Origin: Strix aluco
Taxonomy: Eukaryota; Chordata; Aves; Strigiformes; Strigidae
Length of the DNA: 64,000 nt
Assembly: GCF_031877795.1 (NCBI RefSeq)
Contig: NC_133941.1
Coordinates: forward strand, 23,846,251 to 23,910,250
Reading direction: 5' to 3'
Shown: positions 20,301 through 33,400 of the stretch, in pieces
Layout: the number at the start of each line of letters is the position of its first letter
Position numbering within the stretch: the stretch's first letter is position 1
Notes under the pieces: model-generated
Database searches by the model: none
Seen by the model: only the letters and a program-made list of their open reading frames with translations
Told to the model about the DNA's origin: nothing
Program-made: the position numbers and the translations under genes

Positions 20301-21734
20301 AACACGTATGAATGCAAACACTGTACCTCCAGCAGCGCACCGTGACCTCTGCATTAACGGGCTCCATCTCTGGAGCCGCTTACCTGGAAACAGTTTTTAG
20401 TAGTCGCGACTTTAATGACAAACTTTGTCACTGACGCTAATAAAACCCAGAGTCCTCTCAGGTGAGAAATCTGTTAGAAGTAACTGACAAGCTGTTGTTT
20501 TTTTTTTTTCTTGTAAAATACTTTAAAAAAAAAAAAGTAAATTATGTTCTCTTTTAATGAGTTTCTGTGTTATTTTCCGTTAGACTTTAATTTCCGCGTG
20601 TCACAGGGCAGGCTGCCTGCTGGGCTGGCTGGCGTGGCACTGCACCTCAGTGACAGCAGCTCAGAGCTGGGAACAGGGGGGTCTGTTTGAAAAGCAAAGG
20701 CAAGTGCCACCAGCTGATGGTGACAGCCCTTCCAAACGCATTTTGATAATACGTGAGTGCATTTACAGACAGGGCTTCAGGACTCGCCTCAATCAGCATC
20801 AATCACCTTCACTGGCTGGTGAGCCACCACGAGGAAGTTACAACAGGCCTCACCAGCACACGGGTCTGGTGCTGATGGATAATTTTTGTTCATGCAGCAC
20901 AATTGTTTCATTTTCAGCTATAATGAACCAGTACGGATGCTGTTAGGCTGTGATGGGTGATACCCACGCTCACAACAGCTCAGCAGTAGAACTTGTGTCA
21001 GCCCAGACACTCAGAGATGTCCAACAGGAGCCCTGGGGAAGAACTGGATGACTTTGTTCAGTGCTGTGATTTCTCCTCAGAGCCTTGTTCTGCCTGGGGG
21101 GATGATCTCTCCCTGCAGCACCTCAAAGCATGGCTGCCAGAAAAGCCACCCCCTGTCCCAGGGGTCTTTTGCTGGTGCTGTATAATTCTGGGGCCAGTAA
21201 AACATGCATGTAGCTAATATACCTGATGTTTGTTCTCATTTCTGTATATAAATAAGCTGTATTGGTATAACACATTTATTCTGGCATCCATGTTGAGGAA
21301 CTCTACCATTTTAATTACACCAGTATAGGTAAAGCAGTGTATATTTTCTCTGTAAACAAAATAGAAGAGCATAGATTGAAGGCTGGAAAAGCAGAACCAA
21401 AAGTGGGTTCTTCCCATGTTTGAATGCTAATTGGGTCACAGTTAATTGGCACATGTTATGATAATTTTTTTAACAAAAATCTATTTAGGTGAGTTTCCAA
21501 TTCAAACATCCTAAATTCCCCTTTTTATGAAGCATCTCAGGGAAACCTGAGAAAGGTTCTGCTTTTTCATCAGTGTCAATTTAAATATAGCTCCATGGAA
21601 CCAGATGATTTTAAGATTAATGACATGGGGTTTATACTGAGGTTAAAGCACAGGAGTGCTCGCTTCAGCAGGAGCAGAGCGGACACTGTGCGGGTGTTGT
21701 GAGGGGATCCCTGCTGCTGGCGGGCAGTGGCCTT
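20301..21734. other. Intergenic DNA, no gene seen
   Basis: AT-leaning DNA with a T run at about 20499-20510 and an A run at 20526-20536. The stretch 20390-20600 (GACTTTAATGAC, CGCTAATAAAACCC) may be regulatory. The word GTGCTCGCTTCAGCAG at 21657-21672 resembles the very start of U6 snRNA but nothing after it does. Confidence 0.5.
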
Positions 21735-22019
21735 GCCCTGATTCTCTGCTCCACACCTGAGAGGCAAGTGGAGATCTGCTGTGCTCTTCTGAAAGCAAAA
21801 ATTAGTCCTAGAGCAAGACTTGCAGGCACTCCTCACCAAAAAAAAAAACCAAACCAAAACACGGTCCTGAGGCTGCCCTGATTCTCTGCTCCACACCTGA
21901 GAGGCAAGTGGAGATCTGCTGTGCTCTTCTGAAAGCAAAAATTAGTCCTAGAGCAAGACCTTGCAGGCACTCCTCACCAAAAAAAAAAACCAACCAAAAC
22001 ACGGTCCTGAGGCTGCCCT
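21735..22019 (+). repeat. Tandem duplication, 140-bp unit, two copies
   Basis: Copy 1 is 21735-21874 and copy 2 is 21875-22014, each starting GCCCTGATTCTCTGC; a third start (GCCCT) at 22015 breaks off. The copies are nearly identical and each contains a run of about 10 A followed by CCAAAC-type words and ACGGTCCTGAGGCT. Near identity implies recent duplication. The small length differences lie in the A run. No coding function is seen. Confidence 0.92.
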
Positions 22020-22039
22020 TTCCCATCCGGCAGTTTCAG

Positions 22040-22610
22040 GGGGGAGCTGTGGGGATGGAGGGGAATGTGGGAGGATGCGGGGTGGATGGGGAAGTATGGA
22101 GGGATGTGGAGGGTTGTGATGGGAGGATGGAAGGGATGTGGGAGGATGCAAAGGGGTGGAGGGGGGAATACAGGGAGTATGGAGGGATGTGGGGTGGATG
22201 GAGGAGTGGGGATGCAGGGGGTTGCGAGTGGATGTGAGAGGATGCAAGGGAATGTGGGGAGGATGCAGGGTGAATGGGGGGGGAGAATATCAAGGGATAT
22301 GGAGAGGTGTGAAGGAGTGATGCAGGATGCATCGGGTGTGTGTGGGGGTGCAGGGATGATGGGCGGGGAGGCCGGAGGGGGATGCGGGGAGATGGAGGAC
22401 TGGGGGATGGGATGTGGGGGTTTTGAGGGGATGTGGGGAGGATGGAGGGGGAAGTGGGAGTATGCGAGGGGGTGTGTGGTAGGCTGCAGGGTGGATGGAG
22501 GGGGGATATTGAGGGATGTGGGGTTGTGAGGGAGGAATGCAGGGGGTTTTGATGGGACATGGGAAGAATGAAGGAGGATGTGGGAGGATGGAGGGGGATG
22601 CTGCAGGTGA
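22040..22610 (+). repeat. GGATG-type G-rich minisatellite
   Basis: About 570 bp in which words such as GGATGTGGGAGGATG, GGATGGAGGGG and GATGCAGGGGG recur in a degenerate tandem array with units of roughly 12-40 bp. The + strand is almost free of C over long stretches, giving strong G/C strand asymmetry. On the - strand it yields a 229-codon open frame of Pro/His/Ser/Leu-rich repeats (HPP and SHPP words), which is a by-product of the repeat. The G-run density could allow G-quadruplex formation. Confidence 0.88.
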
Positions 22611-22959
22611 CTGCAGCCTGCACCCCCTCTCAGGTACTGATAAAATACATCACCTAGCACCACGTGTGTGTGCTGAGCTGAGGCTGGGGTGGGTTAGGCC
22701 TTCTTGGACTTGAAGAGAAAAAAGTTAACATCTATCTGGGGAATTTAGTACCAGTTTGGATAAAAATATAATGAAGGGATCAATATAACCTATTGAGTTC
22801 AGTCAAGTTCTCTAAAAACCATTAACTAGCATGTGAAGTACTGTTATTAGACCTTTGTCTTAACCCAAAATGTTGGATTGAGGTCCTTACATGTTCGGTT
22901 GTTTCAGCTGACTTGTATGGTAGATAAAATCTAAACGTTGAGTGCCTTATTCCATGAAA

Positions 22960-23060
22960 TTCGGCCGAGTAATATGCAAATGAAGTTCAGGGCAAATTCT
23001 CATTAAACATGCTAGCATGGCTCTTGATACTATTATCTCTGCTCAGCTAAGTTTTCCATG
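22960..23060. promoter_or_regulatory. Candidate conserved element with POU octamer
   Basis: It contains a perfect octamer ATGCAAAT (22974-22981), a NheI-like GCTAGC inside CATGCTAGCATGG and AATTCGGCCGAG. The sequence is complex and non-repetitive and starts 350 bp past the minisatellite. It is offered as a candidate enhancer only. Confidence 0.2.
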
Positions 23061-26000
23061 AAATCTATAGGAAATTTGCCAGAATTAAGGCTCTGGGATA
23101 TGAATGGTTACCTTTAATGAAATTGGTGATGACCGTTGCATCAGTAGGCAGCGGTTTTCATAGCATACTTTAAAAATACATGCTCTTATCCATGCAGCTC
23201 TGTGTTGATGGAAAAAGTCACAGACACAGTCTTGTATGGGTTCATCAGTTTACAAACAGAGTCCATTAAAACATGATAATGTATAAAATGGGTTCTTCCT
23301 CTGCAAGATCCTCAAATCCATTGTTTATGCTGTACCTATATTAACAAACCACAAAATAAGCTTGTGGCATTTCTAAAACATATTTTTTTAGGTTCAGAAT
23401 GTGGAAACTTTCTGCAATTGAAACGGCATAAAAGGCAAATAAATAAAAGAAGATTGATTTGTGTCTTAATCTGAGTATTAGCTTGAATAAGATTTCATTT
23501 TTCAACACAATTTTTCCCTCTTGATAGTTAATTTAAGTAGTGATAGGCAGTGTACATTCACTCTCTGAATAGATATTGAAGTTAGTGGATGATGTTTAAA
23601 TTGAAGGTACTATTTAAGGAAGAAAGCCTTGAGTTAAAGAGTTCAAGTACAGATATACTTAAAGCATGATGCCCTTTTTCATTCATACTCAAAAGTTACT
23701 CAGGCATGACTTGCAGTGAAAAATTATGCAACCCCATTCATTTATGATGCTTCCAGCCTGATATTTCATAACTGCTAGCCTGAAAACTTGCCAGTGCAGG
23801 ATCTCTAGACCTCAGCGGCATTCTACGAGGATCAAGAAAATAAGGGGTAAACAGAGCCCAGAAGAGAATAGGCAGATGTGCAGTAGTTAGTCACACACTG
23901 AAAACTGCATGTCCTAGGAACTCTGACGTCTTTCTGAAGACACAGTACTACAATAACTGGAAGAAGAGAGCCTCAAACACTGTGCTGGGCCATCTTACAT
24001 GAATTACAGCACAACTGTTCTCCAACTCCCAGACTTGCACTTTGTATAGTATGAATGTTGTGTCAGGGAAGTTCTGGGTATAAATCTACATGTGGCAGTA
24101 GATCTCAGCAAAATGCAAGTCTACCTTCAGCTGGCAAGGAAGGTACTCTCAAAATAGGCTTTTTTTTTTCACCACGGTAAGGTCTGTGAGGGAGAAGCTG
24201 GCTGTTCTGTTTGAGCCAACAAGTTTTTTCCTTCTCTACTGCTTGACTGACTATGAGGTCTTAGATTTCACCCGATTAATGCCGCTAGGCACACTTTCTG
24301 AGGTATTTACTAAAGATTAAACACAAGTATTCAAGAATTTAACATAAACCCCAAATAATTTCAAATTATGTTCTCTCTTAATTATATCATTTGCTGAAAT
24401 ACGGAAGCAAATAAAATCTTGTCTAAATTAAAATAGCTTTTAATAGACATTTAAGAAAAAGAATCATTAGTGTGTCTTGTCCACTTCTCCTTCCTGTAAA
24501 AGTGAGAGCTGTGTTGCTGAATATTCCTGTTTCTTAAACAGAAATTCTCATAGGGCCTGTTCAGTCAATGCAAGATGCTGGATTTTTGTGCCAGTCCTTG
24601 CAGATGTTCAGAGACTTCCCTCATTGTAGCTCTCTGAGGCTTATTACTGCCATAGGGAAGGTTGAAAGGGCACTGTAAGGTTTTTTGAACTCTGTGGTGT
24701 GCTGTGAAATTTCCACGTTAATGAGTGTGGAAATATTTCATATTCATATTTTGTACTGTTAATTGTAGAAGTCACAGAGTACTGCTTGTTTCCTGGTTGG
24801 AAGGCGTTTCTCACCGGGTAAGTGTTAGTGTATGGGCTGTGCATGTAATAACTGAACGTAACACCTTAAGCTCAGTGGTTATTTGAAATTAAAATTCATT
24901 ATTCACTAGTATTTGTACTAGTAAAGTACAAGTGCTCAAATATTTGCAGAAAGCAAATGTGAAGCAGCTGTAAATATGGCTGAATTTACTTCTGAATTTT
25001 AATGAATATTTGCAGATTTTTGGCTAAGCTGTAATGTATGTGTGTATGGGACAGAAGGCTTGTAAATGCCAGCGCTTTACACTTACCAGTGTGTAAATTG
25101 CAGCTAAGCCCGCTGGATTTAACTTTTATATCCTTAGTTTAAAGGGAAAAATACAACCTTGTTTGAAAAAAACCAAAAACAAAACCCTTCAAAAATACAC
25201 AGAACATCAGAAGCTTTAGATAAACATATATATTAGTGGTCTGTAGCCTTCACTGGCTTGTGGGTGAAAAGTAAGTAGTGAGTAGTTTAACTCTTTCATT
25301 TCCAGCAAGCACAAGCAGTACCCAGAGGTTGAAGGAGAAGTGTGTTGCCCAGGATCCACCGCTCAGGGTCTGCAAGCCAAGATCTGCCCCCGCGGTTCCA
25401 GAGAACTCACTCTTGGGGTGGAAGCTAAGGAATTTGTCATGGTTTTCACAAAACATCATTAAGCCATAGTTTGTATTTTCAGTGTGAAAACAGGCTCAGT
25501 GTGAGCAGGAGTATTGGGTTTCAAATGGATATAGTTTGGAAACCTCGGAATGGCAAGCACTGTTGGGCGATGTGCTCCAGAGACAGCACGTGGCATCCAT
25601 CAGCCATCCTTCAGCCTCCTTGATACAGATAATTTCCAGTTAGTTTTTCTTTCTTACCTCTACTGGAACAGGAAATATCTGGATGGCAAAACCTTCACAG
25701 ATTTCTATGAGGATCTCGCGCTTGTATTCCTAATGCTTAAAATTCAATAAAAGAGTTGCTGCTGTAATTCATGCTCTGGATTTCCAGAACTACCTTGTGC
25801 TTTCACCGTGTCTACAGTGCAAACATAGCCCAAGGGAGGCAGGAGGTAATGGATCCACTGAGTGTGCATTGTATGAGTAGTCCTGTGTGCTTCCACTGAG
25901 CTTTTGGGTGTCCAGAAATGCTGGATGTATGGCCAAAGAAGCTGTAAATGAAATGTAAGAGTGATGGTCGGCTGCTAAAAGCTCTAGTATTGGCAAATGT

Positions 26001-27378
26001 GTTTGTGGCATTTGTGCAGTCAGAAACTCATACTTACTGTCTCCTCTTCTCAAAAAGGGTGATGTTTTCTGTTTTCTAGGCCTCTAAGCATGTAAAATGC
26101 ATTTGCTTGTTTCCTTGCTTTGCATGATTATGCAAGCAGAGTTGTATATATACCTAGTTTTGAAATTACTGTGCTTCCTTCTACTCATTGATCTTTATTC
26201 TTCCTGCAGAGCCCCTTTTACTATGTTGTATGATATATTTTTTAGCTTTGGAAATCATGCTTAACTATCACTTCAGAAGATGATGCTTTTCAGAATGAAA
26301 AGCAGATTGTCATGAAGGTGAAGAAGAGATCTTTGTTATTTGCTGTGAACCTCTTGTAGCCTCCAGTCTATAAAACCATGTAACCTATCGGATTGTACTT
26401 AACAGGGATGCACATGGAAGTGCTGCTCAGAAACATCTACAGGGGGACAAAAAAAAGCCTCTGCATTGTCTTGAACTCTTGTTACTAAAGCAGTTCTAGT
26501 GCATCTTTAGAGTATATTTATACTATGTTAGTACTTAAGAATTCCAGTCATAGAGCAGCATCCACATTTCTAGATGTTGCAATGTCACATGGGTACAGTC
26601 ATCCTGTTGTATTCTCTTTCTTGTGTTGCAATCCTTATTTTTTATGAAGGGATTTATAAAAGCAACTGACATCCTGACAGAATTTTTTGTAACCATATCG
26701 TGATGTGATCTGTTGGTTTGATATAGAAGTAAATAGTTAGGATTTCTTTGTGACTAAAGTTTTTGATTCTGTACGGCCCCTCACAGTGTCTTCTCTTAGA
26801 TGAGACAAACTCCAGAGGAGATGTTACCCCTATATGAATTTGGAATAGTTATGTTTGGGTTGGATAAGAAAATACTACCTTTACAAGCAGAGAGCCCATA
26901 ATTGGCGGTACCCAAAACTGGGTCAAAGACTGTAGCACATATTTATATTTTCTGCCCTATTAAAATTAAAAAACCCCACTGTGTTTTCTTAGGCTTGGAT
27001 ATATGCACTCTACAAGAATTCTCTTCTTTGACCTTACGTTTACATATCTCACATTTTCCAGGTGCGTTTTCCCTGATGATATTTTTATTAGTGTATTCAT
27101 GGTAAATGTGTCCTTGAGTGTCCACAAATTCTGCCCAATATACATTCTGTTACTGCATTCAATGCAGATGAAAGCTTCAAGGCAAAGCATAATTTCCAGG
27201 GTAGAAGATTTTATAAATAGAGCAGCTGTACCTGGGAGATGCAACTTCTCTTCCCAGAAAAGAAATGTAGGTTTAATTCTGGATCCTTCTATGCACTGAT
27301 TCTATAAGGAAACAAGAGGTTCAGAAATAATGATTGGCCTAGAATGGCATGAATACAGGTTTCATCCTGATAATTTCT

Positions 27379-27425
27379 AATCATAAGTATTTTTCCCTGC
27401 ACCAATCATAAGTATTTTTCCCTGA
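27379..27425 (+). repeat. Short tandem duplication, 25-bp period
   Basis: AATCATAAGTATTTTTCCCTG occurs at 27379 and again at 27404, separated by CACC. It is a local slippage-type duplication with no evident function. Confidence 0.85.
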
Positions 27426-30400
27426 TCTGAGTCTGGCAGATTCTTATTCATTATTCTCAGATCCCTCTAGTTTCTGTTGTGCTGCAGCCCATAAGAGTTG
27501 ACATGTAATGAAGAACCACTTTAACGATTAGAAAATGAGTAATGAGACAACTCCAGAAATTTACACTCCGGGTTGCTCAAGGATTTCCTGAGTTCTTACA
27601 TTTATTTGTCATTTTCAGCCGAGTTATCCTTGGTATATGACAGATTGTCTGTCAACACGTTCTGTTATCTGTGCAATACATGAAGAACTACTTCCTGGTT
27701 TTTGCTTTTTAACATGCCACCCGATAATTTCATTTGATATACTTAAGTGGTATGTTTTCACAAAGATAACGGCCTCTTTTCTTTTCCCCCATGCAAATCT
27801 TTGGTTTATGGAGCTCTGTTATTGTTTCTCTCAGCCTTTTTCTGCCTTCCCTGCACCCCAGTCACACCTGTTGGGCTGTACTGAGGTTCATCACACTTTG
27901 GTCTAAGATGTGGTGGGTTTAATTTCTGACTGAGAAGCATCAGTGATGAGGTAGGCATATACAGTGCTGCTTAAAGCAAGAACTGCTAGCACGGACTGTT
28001 GTGGCTTGTGTTCCGTATATTTTATCAAGAACTTTTTCAGAGTTCTAGCTGCAAATTCATGTCTGTCCGTGGTATCTTAAATCCTCTATATCAGTGTTTA
28101 TGGAGTCCTTGTGCTAAAATAATCCCTACTCATGTAATCAGGTTGCCCTCTAATGGTTAGCTTTGATTCAGAGCACGCTCAGGCTTGCTGATGACTGGAG
28201 GAATTTTTACCTTGATTCCTGTGGAAGAGGCCTAAATGTTTTACTCTGCAAGACTATGGTTCACGGGCTGGCTGGGCGATGGAGCTGTGCTTTACGGAGG
28301 AGAAGGTGGAAGCCTCTTCAGAGGCTGTGGTTGCAACCCTGTTTGTTTATAAATCTGGTTTTGATTTCTTTTAATTAACTGTACGTTTTAAGAGCTGGAA
28401 TTCATTGATGTCAGGGTTCATTACTGAAAAGTTTGTGTTAACTGCTTAAAAAAATTGGACTGAAAACAGCTAGAATGGGAACTTTTTCCTACGTGTCTAA
28501 TGTTTCGTCCTGTCCCTGTACTTTCCCAAAGAATTCAGAGATGTTCTCTAAAGTCAAATGGCACCCACCCCTCCCCCAACCAAAAAGGAGAAAAGCAAAG
28601 GAAAAAAGTTTCTTGCACAGGCAAATATGAAAAAAATCTCCCTCCAAATGTTGGAAAAATGTTTTTATTTTAAACCTAGGTAATATGATGCATTAAAAGA
28701 CTAGTGAGAAAGATGGGAAATTTTAGCAACATAGAATATTTTTGGTGTTGACTGCTTAGTCAGGCACTGTTTTGAGTGGAAATAAACTTCTGGGATCTGG
28801 CAGTATCCTGTGCTCTCTGCGAATATATTCTGACTGCATTCAGGTAATATGTTCAGGTTAATTTTTCTCAGAAGATGTAACTAAGGATCAGAGTTTAAGG
28901 AAGAAGACTGTGGTAGAGCCGAAGACAGGTTTCTCTTGTTGAGGGTTAAACTGCAGGTAATACAGTTGAATGTTTGAGAATAACTAAAAAAAAAAAAAAA
29001 ATTAAAAAAAAAATCCGCTTATGTAAAAGAAAATCCTGAAATAATAATAGGAAAACCTTAACCAAATTTTTGAGCTTAGAAAATGAAGATGATTTTACAT
29101 GTGTTTATGAACCCAAGTACTTTTCTGTAATAAAAACAATCCTTGAAGACCCATGACACTGAATTTTTTATCAGGTAGTGTACTAGCGTCCTTGAAGTTA
29201 ATTTTGGTTTTGTCATGGGATTTAATGAGGCTAAGATTTTACCTACCAGATCTTAACACAAAAATTTTAGCCCTTATCCAAAATAAATGTAGTTTCTTTT
29301 CAAAGTATGAAGACAAACAAAATTCCTTGGAACAAGAAGTGAAGAAGCAATGCATAAGGACAGTTTTACTTTTCCTTACTTGTATATTATGCATGTTTTT
29401 CCTATAAGTTTCCTTACACCCTCCAGGTACACTCATGCATACACACATAACATGCAGCAGCAGGGATAATGTAACTAAGGCAACTGAGTACTGAAAACTA
29501 ATTTAATTCCTAATTTCTTTTCAAGGGTATTTATTAGAAGTTAAAATCAAGGTAGAAACAGAGGATTTGCCCCAGCAATCTGAGAGGCAAACTAAAGATG
29601 CTTTATTTAGCAATACGTGGATATTTATTTGTACTTGATAGGAACATGTTGATAGGAACATGCCTGTTTATGTGTGGTGTGAGACATTTTCAGAATTACA
29701 TCTATGAATCTCTGCATATTTACCCACTACCTGAGATGTCTTACTCTGCTGGTAAAACTTTATTTACCAGTTATGAAGCTGCTTGGAGACTATTTCTGTA
29801 GCAGATGAGACGTTGAGTCTGTACAAACAAGCATACCTCCCATCCTTGGTAAGCCACACGACCTCATCAGATACTTGGAAAAGACAAAGCTAACTTCCTT
29901 TGTATTAGAAAGAGGAAAGACATCTGGTTTTCTATTACTCTTCACACGTCTCTTTTTACTAATGTCTAATACAGGAGTGGCCAAAATCAAAGTTTACTTG
30001 ATTAATGTGGATGCTAAACCCAACAGAGTTCCAGCATTGCACCTGAAGATTTCAATCTGGGGTCCCCTCTGGGTGGACGTACAGTCACTTTTTAACCACG
30101 GGCCATAGACTGAAGTGGACACCATGTATACTATAATTGCAGGGAGAAATTTTGGTAGTACAAACTGACCTGGAGGCTGAAATGTATGACAGCGCCAAGT
30201 AATGCCACCATAGAAGGTGGCAGAAGTGTGGGCTTGTTCTGCAGTCCATTTGCAATCTCTACCTGAAGACTTTACCTGCAGAGCGTTTGCACCCCCAGGT
30301 CTCGGAGCAGACTGGCATCAAACCTTGCTGAGGTTTCCCACGGGAACGGCTGGGTTTGGGATGTAGAGCTACAAGGGTGAGGCTGCTAAACAGTGATGTA

Positions 30401-33400
30401 ATGGCAGAAGCTGTATTTAGGAGCCGTGCTGTTGCACTGACATTCTGTTTGCATCCTGTAGTGAAATTTTTCACAGCAATACAGTGTAGTTTGGATACCC
30501 CGCATGCCTGGGAGCAGGCACAAAGGCCACAGTGTTTAATGGAAATTTTGATGATCTGGAGCACCGACAGCCTTCACTTCTTTGCAAGTGTCTGGCCTTG
30601 TCTAAAGAAACAATACCGTTGCCTCTAAGCCAGTAAGCTCAACCAAAACTATGGATGTGAATGTTGTTTGGAGGTTAAAGGAAGCAGAAGGAAGGAGTGA
30701 AGATGGCAGTGGCCTGCATAAATTTCTAATCTGCTGTAAACCTCACATTCAGATTGAAATTTTGCAGTGCAGGGACCCCCCAAAGTGGTGCTGGATATTA
30801 GTGTATTACAAAAGAAGGAAAGAGAGAGGAAAAAAAAAAAAAAGAAGAAAATGGCTCCCCAAGAGTTCAAAGTGGGATTCTGGTTTGTGTTGGATCCTTG
30901 CACTGTACGCTTAGAGTACTCCAGTCCACCTGAAGGATCAAAAGTGTCCTCAAGCCCTTAAATAGATGACTCGGAAATACTTGAAATGTGTTTCATTTTA
31001 TGGTAAGTTTAATGTTTCTAACCTCGGCGCAATTTACAATTACAATAAATATCACAAAAAATTAATGTGGCCACTTCAAATACAAAAGAACGACAAAGTG
31101 TAATCTGAGAAAATTTTATCAACATGCAATTTCCTTAACAAAAACATCAATGTATCATTTCAGCATGCTGAGAAATATTTATCTTTTGGGACAGCAAAAT
31201 CATTTGCAGAACGTTTTAACTGCTAAATAAATATTTTACTGGCAACTTCTGAGGCATCATAAATGCAGTCAATATAAACAAAGCAATGTGGAAACCAGCT
31301 CCAGCCTCAGTTCAAATGACGGTTGGCTAGTTCATAGCAACTCAGGATTATGGGATGCATTTGGCTGAGCTTCAGCATTTGGAACTGTCTGATTTCTTCC
31401 TGCTATTATAAGCAAGTTCGCTTAGTTTATTTGGAAGTTCTGGCAGTGGGAGCCACAGCGAACTTTTAGTACTAGTGATGCAACTAGTTAGTATTTAACT
31501 GAAACCTGTCTTTTAGTAGTTAAATTTAATGTTTTTAATTGAATCCAGTGGGTATGAAAAATGTGGAATTTGCGGCCTCAGAGGCAGAAGAACATCAAGG
31601 CCATGGTGTCTTGAAATTCCTCGTGAGCTCCAGCCAACATGCTTCACCTCTGACCATGTCGTTCCAATGTCCATGTTAGCCATACTCTCTTCTTTGACTG
31701 CCCAGCTGATTTTTTCAAGGATTGTTTCAGAAAGTTGCATCTGTCTTGTGGAAATAAAGCAGAGTCTTCTTCCACAGTGCAGTTGAAGAATTAGTTATTC
31801 CTTACTGGGACTGTTGCTGCTGTCCTTATACACAAAGATAACAAAAAATCTGAGATTTTGCTTTCTTTTTTGTATTGTTATTACTCAGCACTTGCCATTT
31901 TTAAAGCGGTATTTTTTACTTAAGCTGGATGATAATTGTCTATTTCCCAGTACAGCTGCTCATTTTGATTTGTGTGCCATTATTTGTGTCTAATATGGAA
32001 CAGTATCATACTTTATTGAATATTTATAGAAAAGTGTTTAAAGTATTTCAAGAGCTATAAACATGTAAATGTTTATATATATTACATATAAATGTAATTT
32101 CTTAAGGGATATCTGTTGACAGTCATTAGCTTTGGTGCCTTATTGGTTTCTTGTCTGTTTTGATGGTGTTTTGCATGTGCTGATTCAAATATTAAGCAAG
32201 TACATTTTCAGGTGGTAATAACTGGATGTCCTGAGCTTAGGAAGAAGTTACTTGCTAAGACTGTTGTCTTTATTAATATAGCTTCTCAGATTTGTTTTAT
32301 CTGTTTGCAAAAGACTTGCAGCTCCTAGAGGTTAATTTAAAAATAGTTTTGTTTTTAAGTAACTTAATAAGATGTTTTAGAAAACGTGAATAAATAAATA
32401 TTAATTAGGTTGATTGATGTATCCTCAATCCTTGTAGACACAATAGATTTGTTACTGTGATTTGACTTCTGACAATACTTGAAGAGTTTTGTTATCTTAA
32501 AGATTCTTAACATGTTTACCCCTACTTCTGGGGCCATATTTTAGTATATGAAGCAGGAATAGTAGCAAAAAGAAAAGGATTTTCAAGGATGAGGTATCTG
32601 TTTCACACAACAAAGGCATGTCAACAAGGTTCTTTAAAACTTTAAATGTATTGGTAGAAGATCAGGGAGGAGATGGTGTAAGAATTTGGTAAGGAGGTGC
32701 TTCCAGACCACCAGTGTCATTCATGGATTATGAGTGACTGGTTGAAAATTGTTGCAAAATGGGTGTTCTCTGCATAAGTCTCCTAATTCACACATCTAAT
32801 AAAAGTCCATGTGGGTCTAGCTGGGAACTTGTTAGCATCTCTCTCAGAAAGGATGAGAGTGGAAGCTGCTCTCAGCTGCAGCTGGGAATTGAAGACTTAG
32901 TTAAGGCACACTGGCTGAGAGATATCAAGAAAGTTGTACTGCTGCTTCATCTCTTCTACAGTCTGTTGTGGTGTTTGGTGCATGGATCACTCCTCCATCC
33001 AAGGATATGGGTCCTCCCTAGATTATCCGTCTCTGTACCATCATGTTCTGTATTACATTTCAGAGTTCACTGTTCAATCTTGCTTTTTTAATAAAGCTGT
33101 AGCCTTTCCTACTAAGGAGAGAGTGAAATGAAGAGGATTAAAAAACTCTTCTTGCCCTTTAAGAATGAGTGCAGGTCTCAGCTCCCAGAAGATGAGGATT
33201 TTGTGGTGGTCAGCTGACAAATGGAAAATGAAACACCAGTGTGGGAGAGATGTGCTGCTAGTTATGTGTGTGGCACTGCTGAGTCATCTGGGATGAGTTT
33301 GGGAATACAATACTTTAGAGTGAGTATTGGAGAGGGAAAGGAGGTAGCCATCAGGTAGGGAGGTGAAGACCAAGATACAGATTGTAATTGAACCAAACTG

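Noticed and set aside
21657..21672. GTGCTCGCTTCAGCAG resembling the 5' end of U6 snRNA
   Set aside because: Only about 15 of 16 bases match and the following sequence departs completely from U6, with no terminal T run.
21974..22663. 229-codon Pro/His/Ser-rich frame on the - strand
   Set aside because: It is a translation of the GGATG minisatellite; the repeat unit creates the open frame and the repeated peptide words.
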